A DNA stretch of 17,922 nucleotides from Actinomycetes bacterium (GTDB lineage Bacteria; Actinomycetota; Actinomycetes; Prado026). The notes beneath the pieces were generated by a model. It had not been told where the DNA came from, did no database searches, and saw nothing but the letters and a program-made list of their open reading frames with translations. The position numbers and the translations under genes are program-made. The stretch lies in NCBI GenBank assembly GCA_025455945.1, contig JALOLN010000022.1:1-17922 (forward strand), read 5' to 3'. Below are positions 7,585 through 13,090 of this stretch, piece after piece; the stretch's first letter is position 1, and the number at the start of each line of letters is the position of its first letter.

Positions 7585-7986
7585 TCAGCCTCGGGGCAGG
7601 ACCTCGATCACCTTCGCCAGCCGCTCGGCCACCTCGGCCGCCACCGGCGCGAGCTCGGCCGCGGCGTCCGGCTGGGCGGCGAACATGTCCCGCGGGTCGA
7701 CGGCCTCGACCAGGGTGCCGTCGCCGTCGGCGCGCACCACGACGTTGCACGGCAGGAGCAGGCCGATCCGCCGGTCGGCGGTGAGCGCGCGGTGGGCCAG
7801 CGGCGGGTTGCACGCGCCGAGGATGAGGTAGTCCTCCATCTCCTCGCCCAGCTTCGTCTGCATCGTGGCGCGGACGTCGATCTCGGTGAGGACCCCGAAG
7901 CCCTGCGTGCCCAGGGCCTCCTTGACCAGCGGGACGGCGGCGGCGAACGGTGTGGCGATGCGGACGGTGAGGGCGGGGTCGACCAT
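7585..7986 (-). CDS. DUF302 domain-containing protein
   Basis: This 133-residue soluble protein matches DUF302. It has an N-terminal strand-helix with AAVPLVKEALGTQGFGVLTEID (about 16-37) and a MEDYLILGACNPPLAHRAL segment containing Cys59. It then has IGLLLPCNVVV with Cys80. The GACNPPLA and LPCN cysteines are family hallmarks. DUF302 proteins are often encoded beside sulfur- or copper-responsive regulators, rhodaneses and thioredoxins, but their activity is not established. The ATG has GAGAGG about 8 nt upstream; open frame further upstream extends through the promoter and is not coding. It is divergent from a thioredoxin across a metal/persulfide-type operator, so the two are probably co-regulated. 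Confidence 0.92.
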   Translation of the reverse strand: MVDPALTVRIATPFAAAVPLVKEALGTQGFGVLTEIDVRATMQTKLGEEMEDYLILGACNPPLAHRALTADRRIGLLLPCNVVVRADGDGTLVEAVDPRDMFAAQPDAAAELAPVAAEVAERLAKVIEVLPRG

Positions 7987-8036
7987 GGCAGCTGCCTCTC
8001 GGTGCGGTCGGAATGTCGTCGGGAGGTCGTCGGTTG

Positions 8037-8052
8037 ATACCCCCAGGGGTAT
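8037..8052. promoter_or_regulatory. CsoR/CstR-type operator
   Basis: ATACCCC-CA-GGGGTAT is a perfect 7-bp inverted repeat with a 2-bp centre. This is the architecture of CsoR-family (CsoR, CstR, RcnR-like) operators with G-tracts flanked by A/T. It sits between the divergent DUF302 and thioredoxin genes and overlaps a -10 hexamer (8050-8055), so a bound repressor would block the thioredoxin promoter and probably the divergent one. DUF302 plus thioredoxin fits persulfide or copper sensing. The cognate repressor gene is not in the window. Confidence 0.75.
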
Positions 8053-8055
8053 ACT
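8050..8055 (+). promoter_or_regulatory. -10 hexamer of thioredoxin promoter
   Basis: TATACT differs from TATAAT at one base and overlaps the right arm of the operator. A start near 8062 would give a leader of about 50 nt with a GGAG site before the GTG. TTGATA at 8034-8039 looks like a -35, but the 10-bp spacing is too short. The overlapping reverse hexamer TAGTAT (8056-8051) could serve DUF302. Confidence 0.55.
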
Positions 8056-8110
8056 AGACCCCAGTCGCCCGAGCGCCGACCCGTGCGCCGACCCGAGAAC
8101 TGGAGCCAGC

Positions 8111-8500
8111 GTGGCCACCGTCGCCCTGACCAAGGACAGCTTCGAGAGCACCGTCACGGACAACGACATCGTCGTCGTCGACTTCTGGGCGGCCTGGTGC
8201 GGCCCCTGCCGCATGTTCGCGCCGGTGTTCGAGCAGGCCTCCGAGGCGCACACCGACGTCGTGTTCGGCAAGGTCGACACCGAGGCCGAGCCCGCCCTCG
8301 CCGGGTCGTTCGGCATCACCTCGATCCCGACCCTCATGGTGTTCCGGGAGCAGGTCCTCGTCTACGCCGAGGCCGGTGCGCTGCCCGCGCCCGCGCTGGA
8401 GGACCTGCTGACCCAGGTCAAGGCCCTCGACATGGCCGACGTGCACCGCAAGGTCGCCGAGCACCGGGCCGCCCAGGAGGCTACGGCCGCCCAGGGCTGA
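8111..8500 (+). CDS. thioredoxin family protein
   Basis: This 129-residue cytosolic thioredoxin has the active site WCGPC (Cys30, Cys33) after a VVVDFWAAW strand, and the cis-proline Pro73 in TSIPTLMVF. Both redox cysteines are present, so disulfide reductase activity is expected. The canonical domain ends near residue 105; about 25 further residues form a charged Ala/Glu/His/Arg helix that is unusual for a short thioredoxin. The GTG start is chosen because GGAG (8102-8105) lies 5 nt upstream. The operator at 8037-8052 overlaps its promoter, so induction by copper or reactive sulfur species is a reasonable inference. Its last 20 bases overlap the end of the convergent VanZ-like gene. Confidence 0.93.
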   Translation: MATVALTKDSFESTVTDNDIVVVDFWAAWCGPCRMFAPVFEQASEAHTDVVFGKVDTEAEPALAGSFGITSIPTLMVFREQVLVYAEAGALPAPALEDLLTQVKALDMADVHRKVAEHRAAQEATAAQG

Positions 8501-8855
8501 CCCGGCGGCCGCCCCCGAGCCAGACCCCGACGAGGCTGCCCAGCACGTCGGCGCCGACGTCCCCGGCGTCCCCGCTGCGCTGCGGGAGCGTGAGGGCCTG
8601 CACCGCCTCGCTGAGCACCGCGTGCCCCACGAGGACGGCGAGCAGCAGGCCGCCGGGGACGCCGGCGCGCCGGCCGGTGAACCCCACGACCGCGAACAGC
8701 AGCAGGTGGGCGAGCTTGTCGGCGTGCGCGAACAGCCCGCCGCCCCCAGCGGCCGGCGCGTACACCGCGACGACGTTGACCATGGCGCTGACGCCGAAGG
8801 CCACCCACCAGCCGGTGCGGCGCCAGCCGGCCGCCACGGACTCGTCGACAGACAT
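8481..8855 (-). CDS. VanZ family membrane protein
   Basis: This 124-residue protein has about four hydrophobic segments and the VanZ-like core. It contains ADKLAHLLLFAVVGF (Asp-Lys-x-x-His at the start of a helix), LLLAVLVGHAVLSEAVQ and the trailing GDVGADVLGSLVG. VanZ is named for low-level teicoplanin resistance, but most relatives have no assigned role, so resistance should not be assumed. The ATG abuts GAGG with no spacer. It is 8 nt from a TATCGT hexamer, so the gene may be leaderless; a GTG at codon 7 is an alternative start. A 9-bp dyad surrounds the start region. The 3' end overlaps the thioredoxin gene by 20 bp in convergent orientation. Confidence 0.82.
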   Translation of the reverse strand: MSVDESVAAGWRRTGWWVAFGVSAMVNVVAVYAPAAGGGGLFAHADKLAHLLLFAVVGFTGRRAGVPGGLLLAVLVGHAVLSEAVQALTLPQRSGDAGDVGADVLGSLVGVWLGGGRRVSPGRP

Positions 8856-8879
8856 CCTCGCGGACGATACCCGCGAGGA
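8855..8879. promoter_or_regulatory. 9-bp perfect dyad around the vanZ-like start/-10 region
   Basis: TCCTCGCGG (8855-8863) and CCGCGAGGA (8871-8879) are perfect inverted arms around a 7-nt centre. On the minus strand that centre contains TATCGT (a TANNNT -10) and the right-hand arm runs into the ATG. As DNA it looks like an operator centred on the promoter. As RNA it would bury GAGG and the first base of the start codon. The dyad also covers the -35 zone of the divergent cspA promoter. Confidence 0.5.
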
Positions 8880-8890
8880 GGGGAATGCCC

Positions 8891-8899
8891 TGCTACCCT
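8891..8899 (+). promoter_or_regulatory. extended -10 promoter of cspA
   Basis: TGCTACCCT matches the extended -10 form TGnTANNNT. A start near 8906 gives a 5' leader of about 145 nt, long as is usual for cold-shock genes. No -35 consensus is visible, which is acceptable for extended -10 promoters. Confidence 0.45.
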
Positions 8900-8928
8900 G
8901 AACGCGGTCGCAGTACCCAAGTGGTCAA

Positions 8929-9049
8929 GCGCCCGCGGCTCGTCCGTGGGCGTGTGCTTTGTCCGGGTCAACTCCGCGGGGCACGACGCGCAGTACCGCA
9001 CCGGCGTCCGTGAGGTACGGACGTCACCTCCGCACCAACAGGAGCAGGA
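8929..9049 (+). promoter_or_regulatory. structured 5' leader of cspA with three hairpins
   Basis: Three successive stems can be drawn. H1 pairs 8930-8938 with 8944-8952 (nine pairs including one G-U, loop CTCGT). H2 pairs 8954-8962 with 8976-8984 (nine pairs, four of them G-U). H3 pairs 9003-9011 with 9017-9025 (nine pairs including one G-U, loop GAGGT). ACCTC (9026-9030) after H3 is complementary to the H3 loop. The overlapping CTCC (9028-9031) is complementary to GGAG (9041-9044) of the ribosome binding site. Such mutually exclusive pairings would suit temperature control of translation. The pairings are read by eye; no folding was run. Confidence 0.45.
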
Positions 9050-9256
9050 ATGGCCCAGCAGGGCACCGTGAAGTGGTTCAACGCTGAGAAGGGCTTCGGC
9101 TTCATCGCCGTGGACGGCGGCGGCGCCGACGTCTTCGTGCACTTCTCCGCCATCCAGGCCGACGGCTACCGCAGCCTCGAAGAGGGGCAGCGGGTGGAGT
9201 TCGAGGTCGTCCAGGGGCAGAAGGGCCCGCAGGCCGAGCAGGTCCGCGGCATCTGA
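9050..9256 (+). CDS. cspA: cold shock protein CspA family
   Basis: This 68-residue protein consists of one cold-shock (OB-fold) domain. It opens with GTVKWFNAEKGFGFI, containing RNP1 (Lys14-Gly-Phe-Gly-Phe18), followed by RNP2 Val28-Phe-Val-His-Phe32. These aromatics bind single-stranded RNA or DNA, and the protein acts as an RNA chaperone in the cytoplasm. Length and the DGGGADVFVHFSAIQ segment are typical of actinobacterial Csp proteins. AGGAG lies 5 nt before the ATG. The long structured leader and the strong hairpin immediately after the gene suggest a monocistronic, post-transcriptionally controlled transcript. Which Csp paralogue this is cannot be told from one locus. Confidence 0.96.
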   Translation: MAQQGTVKWFNAEKGFGFIAVDGGGADVFVHFSAIQADGYRSLEEGQRVEFEVVQGQKGPQAEQVRGI

Positions 9257-9271
9257 CGACCCAACGCACGC

Positions 9272-9307
9272 CGACGGGCGCGTCCCCTCCGGGGGGCGCG
9301 CCCGTCG
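9272..9307 (+). terminator. strong hairpin terminator of cspA
   Basis: Bases 9272-9287 pair with 9292-9307 to give a 16-bp stem with one G-T wobble. The first 11 pairs (CGACGGGCGCG / CGCGCCCGTCG) are perfect. The stem is closed by a C(TCCG)G loop of the very stable UNCG class. It begins 15 nt after the cspA stop. No T-run follows, as is common for high-GC actinobacterial terminators. Confidence 0.88.
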
Positions 9308-9339
9308 TCCGTCCCGGCCCGACCGGGCAGGATGACCAC

Positions 9340-10011
9340 GTGCGTGTCCTCGTCATCGCCAACCGGGTCGACCCCGAGCCCGGCCACGTGGGCGACGCCC
9401 TGGTCGCCCGCGGCGCCGTCCTCGACCCGGTCTGGCGGGAGGACCCCGACGCCTGGCCGGACCCAGCCGACGTCGGCCTGGTGCTCTCCCTGGGGTCGGA
9501 CTGGTCGGTCTACTGGGACCACGTCGGCCCGCAGGTGGACCGCGAGGCGGCCTACCTGCGCGCAGCGGTCGGGGCCGGTGTCCCGGTTCTCGGCCTGTGC
9601 TTCGGCGGCCAGCTCCTGGCCCATGCGCTCGGGGGCCGCGTCGAGCCCGCACCCCGGCCGGAGATCGGCTGGTTCGCCGTCGAGTCCGACCGCCCCGACG
9701 TGCTCCCCCCAGGGCCCTACGCCCAGTGGCACGTCGACCGGTTCGTGCCCCCCGACGACGCGGTCGAGCTGGCCCGCTCCCCCGTCGGCTCCCAGGCGTT
9801 CGCCCTCGGGTCCGCCGTGGGCCTGCAGTTCCATCCGGAGGCCACACCCGAGATGCTGCACCGCTGGGTGAGCCAAGGGGCGGCCGAGCTGGCCGCCCGG
9901 GGGGTCGACGGCCCCGCCATCGTGCACGAGGCACGGTCCCGGGCCGCTGAGGCCCGGGACCGTGCCGTCGTGATCGTCGAGGCGTTCCTCGCCGGCTTGC
10001 TGGCTCCTTAG
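9340..10011 (+). CDS. class I glutamine amidotransferase-like protein
   Basis: This 223-residue protein has a single class I (triad) glutamine amidotransferase domain. The nucleophile is Cys87 in VLGLCFGGQLLA, and the His165/Glu167 pair lies in LQFHPEAT. All three catalytic residues are intact, so glutamine or gamma-glutamyl hydrolysis is plausible. It resembles the stand-alone GMP-synthase-like GATases rather than the PuuD type. No synthetase partner is adjacent, so the acceptor is unknown. The GTG start has AGGA about 7 nt upstream. Residues about 197-209 (a mixed Ala/Arg/Glu helix) are encoded by a 16-bp perfect hairpin. Its stop overlaps that of the convergent YfcC-type gene. Confidence 0.88.
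   Translation: MRVLVIANRVDPEPGHVGDALVARGAVLDPVWREDPDAWPDPADVGLVLSLGSDWSVYWDHVGPQVDREAAYLRAAVGAGVPVLGLCFGGQLLAHALGGRVEPAPRPEIGWFAVESDRPDVLPPGPYAQWHVDRFVPPDDAVELARSPVGSQAFALGSAVGLQFHPEATPEMLHRWVSQGAAELAARGVDGPAIVHEARSRAAEARDRAVVIVEAFLAGLLAP
9930..9966 (-). terminator. 16-bp perfect hairpin inside the amidotransferase gene, likely terminator of the YfcC gene
   Basis: GGCACGGTCCCGGGCC (9930-9945) pairs perfectly with 9951-9966 around the loop GCTGA. It starts 42 nt beyond the stop codon of the minus-strand YfcC-type gene, the right distance for its terminator, yet lies wholly inside the plus-strand amidotransferase frame. It ends 45 nt before that gene's last base. It could act on both transcripts. 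Confidence 0.65.
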
Positions 10012-11648
10012 GCGAAGCTGTTGTCCAGCGACATCCCGGAGAACACGAACAGCAGCAGGCAGACCAGGACGAACAGGATCGCCAGCAGCGGCGCCACGAA
10101 CCGGATGTAGCGGTCGTAGCGCACCTTGGCCAGGGCCAGGCCACCCATGACGATCGCGGACGTCGGGGTGATGAGGTTCACCCAGCCGGACGCCGACTGG
10201 TAGGCGGTGACGACGATCGACCGGCCCACGCCGGCGAAGTCCGCCAGGGGGGCCATGATCGGCATGGCCAGCGTGGCGTGCCCGGACGACGACGGCACGA
10301 GGAACGCCAGCGGGATGTTGACGATGAACATCAGCACCGCGAACACGCCGGACTGGGCGTCGCTCACGAACTCCTCGAGGGAGTGCAGGACGGTGTCGGT
10401 GATGCTCGCGTTGTTCATCAGGACGGTGACGCCACGGGCGAGGGCGATGATGAACGCCGCGCCCATGAAGTCGCCCATCCCGCCGATGATCCCGTCGACC
10501 ATCTTCTGCTCGCCCAGGCCACCGATGAGGCCCACGATGACGGCGCCGACGAGGAACAGCGCGGCCAGCTCGGGGAAGTACCAGTAGAGGGTGATCCGCT
10601 CGAGGCTGGCGCTGAAGTCGCTCCACGGGATGACGGAGAAGATCATCAGCAGGAAGGTCAGCCCGAACACCCACATGACGGCCTTCTGCCGGCCGGTCAT
10701 CTCCGGCGGTGCCGCCGCCGACTCGGTGCGCATCTCGGCGTCGCCGGGCAGCGGCGTCACGAAGGACTTCGACGGGTCCTTCTTCACGCGGTTCGCGTAG
10801 CGCAGCACGTACGCGATCGTCACGGCGGTGAGCACCAGGTAGATGATCACGCGCGAGACCAGCCCGTCGCCGAGTGCGATCCCGGCACCGTCGGAGGCCA
10901 CGCCGGTCGCGAACGGGTTGACCGTCGAGGCGAGCGTGCCAACCCCGGCGCCCACCATGATCGTGGCGACGCCGACCATGCGGTCGAAGCCCAGCGCCAC
11001 CATGATCGGGACGAGCAGGACGTAGAAGCCCAGGGTCTCCTCGGCCATGCCGTACGTCGTCCCGCCGATCGAGAACACCACCATCAAGACGGTGATGAGC
11101 ACCAGGCCGCGCGTCCGGAAGCGGTGCGTGAGCCGGGCGATGCCGGCGTCCAGAGCCCCGGTGCGCAGAGTGACCGTGATGAAGGCACCGATGGCCAGCA
11201 CGAAGAAGAAGACCTGGACGGCGCCCACCAGGGCGCCCTCGTTGTACGGCCCGGTGTTGCCCGGCGCCGCGACGATCTCGATCGCCTCGGCCGGGACCTC
11301 CTCGCCGCAGGCGGCTTGCGCGGCCTCGACCAGGTCGCCCGTGGGCTCCTCCACAGTGATGCCGCCCTCGCGGATGCCGTAGAGGCCGTTGACCGGCGAC
11401 AGCCAGAGGTCCTTGATCCGGTCCACGAAGGTCAGCCCGGTGTCGTCGATCTGCTCGTAGCTGCCCGGGATCGGCTTCGGGTTGCCCCCGTCGCAGCTCA
11501 CGTAGGTGTAGGCACCGGGCTTGACGACGAACGTCAGCGCCCACACCGCGATGAGCACGATGAACAGGACAGTGAAGGCGGTCGGGAAGCGGAAGCCCTT
11601 CTTTCGGGGCGCCTCCTCCGCCGGTGCTGCCTGCTGCTGGGTCGCCAT
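10008..11648 (-). CDS. YfcC/DcuC-type membrane transporter, likely arginine/ornithine carrier
   Basis: This 546-residue polytopic protein has a charged N-terminus (1-20) and a first helix about 22-42. An extracytoplasmic loop of about 100 residues follows, then 11-12 further helices. Family hallmarks are GAGVGTLASTVNPFATGVAS in the first half and LVPSSSGHATLAMPIMAPLAD plus LITPTSAIVMGG in the second. These are the re-entrant-loop motifs of YfcC/DcuC (ion-transporter superfamily) proteins. Members near arginine deiminase genes are often proposed to exchange arginine for ornithine or citrulline. The divergent arcA-arcA-arcB operon makes that the best guess here, but C4-dicarboxylate transport is the alternative. 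The ATG at 11648 has GAGGGG 6 nt upstream; GTG at 11747 is in frame but lacks a site. The stop overlaps the amidotransferase stop by 4 nt. Confidence 0.88.
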   Translation of the reverse strand: MATQQQAAPAEEAPRKKGFRFPTAFTVLFIVLIAVWALTFVVKPGAYTYVSCDGGNPKPIPGSYEQIDDTGLTFVDRIKDLWLSPVNGLYGIREGGITVEEPTGDLVEAAQAACGEEVPAEAIEIVAAPGNTGPYNEGALVGAVQVFFFVLAIGAFITVTLRTGALDAGIARLTHRFRTRGLVLITVLMVVFSIGGTTYGMAEETLGFYVLLVPIMVALGFDRMVGVATIMVGAGVGTLASTVNPFATGVASDGAGIALGDGLVSRVIIYLVLTAVTIAYVLRYANRVKKDPSKSFVTPLPGDAEMRTESAAAPPEMTGRQKAVMWVFGLTFLLMIFSVIPWSDFSASLERITLYWYFPELAALFLVGAVIVGLIGGLGEQKMVDGIIGGMGDFMGAAFIIALARGVTVLMNNASITDTVLHSLEEFVSDAQSGVFAVLMFIVNIPLAFLVPSSSGHATLAMPIMAPLADFAGVGRSIVVTAYQSASGWVNLITPTSAIVMGGLALAKVRYDRYIRFVAPLLAILFVLVCLLLFVFSGMSLDNSFA

Positions 11649-11845
11649 CCTCATCCCCTCGCTCACGGGTCTGCCGGCGCCTGGTGCGCGGGCGTCAGCA
11701 TCGAGGGTCCAGTAGCGGGGACCTGTCCGGTCAGGGTCTTTCGGCACATGCTGCGGGCCTGGGCCGACCGGCCAGGATGTGTCGCGAGGACCAGTGACGG
11801 CGCGCCGCCGCAGATGGCGGCCGGGCGCGAGGAGAGGACGGTGCC
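11649..11845. promoter_or_regulatory. divergent control region between YfcC-type carrier and arc operon
   Basis: This 197-bp gap must hold both promoters. Visible structure includes a 19-bp imperfect palindrome CCTGGGCCGACCGGCCAGG (11758-11776), symmetric at 14 of 19 positions, a possible operator. GCCGCC/GGCGGC form a hairpin (11804-11821) just upstream of the arcA1 Shine-Dalgarno. I find no clear -35/-10 pair and no obvious ArgR-type box. The regulator is not encoded in the window. Confidence 0.35.
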
Positions 11846-13069
11846 ATGGCCTTCCACGTGGACTCCGAGGTCGGTGCGCTCAAGCAGGTGATCCTGCACC
11901 GGCCGGGGCTGGAGCTGACCCGGCTGACGCCGTCCAACGTGCACGAGCTGCTGTTCGACGACGTCATGTGGGCCGGGCGCGCCCGCCAGGAGCACGACCA
12001 GTTCGCCCGCCGGCTGCGCGAGCACGGGGTCACGGTGCACCTGTACGCGGACCTGCTGGCCGCGGCCCTGGACGCCCCCGGCGCCCGGGACTTCCTCAAG
12101 CAGCGCCTGACCAACGCCACCCAGTTCGGCCCCGCGCTGGACAAGCCGCTGGACGAGTTCGTCGACGGCACCCCGGGCGAGCGGCTCGCCGAGCTGCTCA
12201 TCGGTGGTGTCCTCAAGAGCGACGTCACCGCACCGGCGACCACGAGCCTGCTGTGGTCGCACCTCGACGACGAGGACTTCCTGTTCACGCCCCTGCCCAA
12301 CCACCTCTTCCCCCGGGACAACAGCGCCTTCGTCTACGGCGGGGTGTCGGTCAACCCGATGGCCGAGATCGCGCGCAAGCGCGAGACCCTGCACTCGCGG
12401 ATCATCTGGAACTTCCACCCCCTGTTCCGTGACGCCGGCCTGCACTTCTACTACGGCAACGACGACGTCGACCACGAACCGGCCACGGTGGAGGGCGGCG
12501 ACATCCTCGTCATCGGCAACGGCGCCGTCATGATCGGCATGAGCCAGCGGACCAGCCCCCAGGGGGCCGAGCTGCTCGCGCGTGCCTTCTTCGCGTCCGG
12601 CATGGTCACCAGGGTCATCGCCGTCGAGCTGCCCAAGACCCGGGCGTTCGCCTTCCTCGACACCGCGATGACGATGGTCGACCGGGACGCCTTCTCCGTG
12701 TACCCCTACCTCGACCTGTCGCTGCGCTCCTACACGCTGACCCCCAGGGGATCCGGTGGGGACTTCTCGGTCACGGAGAACCGCGACCTGTTCGGACCGG
12801 TGGCCGAGGCCGTGGGCGTCGAGCAGATCCGCGTCCTGAAGGCGCCGATCGACGTCAAGGGCGCCGAGCGGGAGCAGTGGGACGACGGCAACAACTTCTT
12901 GGCCCTCTCCCCCGGCGTCGTCGTCGGCTACGAGCGCAACACGACGACGAACAGGTACCTCAGCGACCAGGGCATCGAGGTGATCGCCATCGTCGGGTCC
13001 GAGCTCGGCCGGGCGCACGGCGGGCCGCGAGCCCTGAGCTGCCCCATCGAGCGCCACCCCGTCGAGTGA
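11846..13069 (+). CDS. arcA1: arginine deiminase paralogue lacking catalytic residues (probable pseudoenzyme)
   Basis: This full-length 407-residue arginine deiminase (ADI) homologue is about 80% identical, with no gaps, to the next gene by hand alignment. It keeps the N-terminal FHVDSEVGALKQVILHRPG, Asn152, Asp158 (LFPRDN), Glu216/Asp219 (EGGD), Arg177, Arg235 and Asp272. However, the nucleophile position (Cys406 in Pseudomonas ADI) is Ala396 (PRALSCP), the general acid/base His278 is Phe270 (AFAFLD), and Arg401 is His391. With nucleophile and His both gone it should not deiminate arginine. The frame has no stops or indels and a good GAGGAGAGGA site, so it is not a decaying pseudogene. It probably binds the active paralogue or a guanidino ligand as a regulator; that is inference. 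Confidence 0.9.
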   Translation: MAFHVDSEVGALKQVILHRPGLELTRLTPSNVHELLFDDVMWAGRARQEHDQFARRLREHGVTVHLYADLLAAALDAPGARDFLKQRLTNATQFGPALDKPLDEFVDGTPGERLAELLIGGVLKSDVTAPATTSLLWSHLDDEDFLFTPLPNHLFPRDNSAFVYGGVSVNPMAEIARKRETLHSRIIWNFHPLFRDAGLHFYYGNDDVDHEPATVEGGDILVIGNGAVMIGMSQRTSPQGAELLARAFFASGMVTRVIAVELPKTRAFAFLDTAMTMVDRDAFSVYPYLDLSLRSYTLTPRGSGGDFSVTENRDLFGPVAEAVGVEQIRVLKAPIDVKGAEREQWDDGNNFLALSPGVVVGYERNTTTNRYLSDQGIEVIAIVGSELGRAHGGPRALSCPIERHPVE

Positions 13070-13090
13070 CTGGAAGGGACGACAGACGAG

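Noticed and set aside
8034..8039. TTGATA as the -35 of the thioredoxin promoter
   Set aside because: Only 10 bp separate it from the TATACT hexamer, too short for sigma-70-type spacing; it is more likely part of the operator flank.
8481..8855. Calling the VanZ-like protein a glycopeptide resistance gene
   Set aside because: VanZ-domain proteins are widespread in Actinobacteria and there are no other van genes nearby.
8906..8985. Possible tRNA: AAGTGGTCAAGCG resembles a D-loop and GGGTCAACTCC resembles a T-arm
   Set aside because: No acceptor stem can be paired, the T-loop lacks the TTC motif, and the bases are better explained by hairpins of the cspA leader.
12376..13069. ArcA1 active-site changes as sequencing errors or pseudogene decay
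   Set aside because: The His and Cys changes each alter two adjacent codons (Met-His to Ala-Phe, Cys-Met to Ala-Leu), and Arg391 is a third site. All are in frame with no indels or stops, and the flanking sequence is well conserved.
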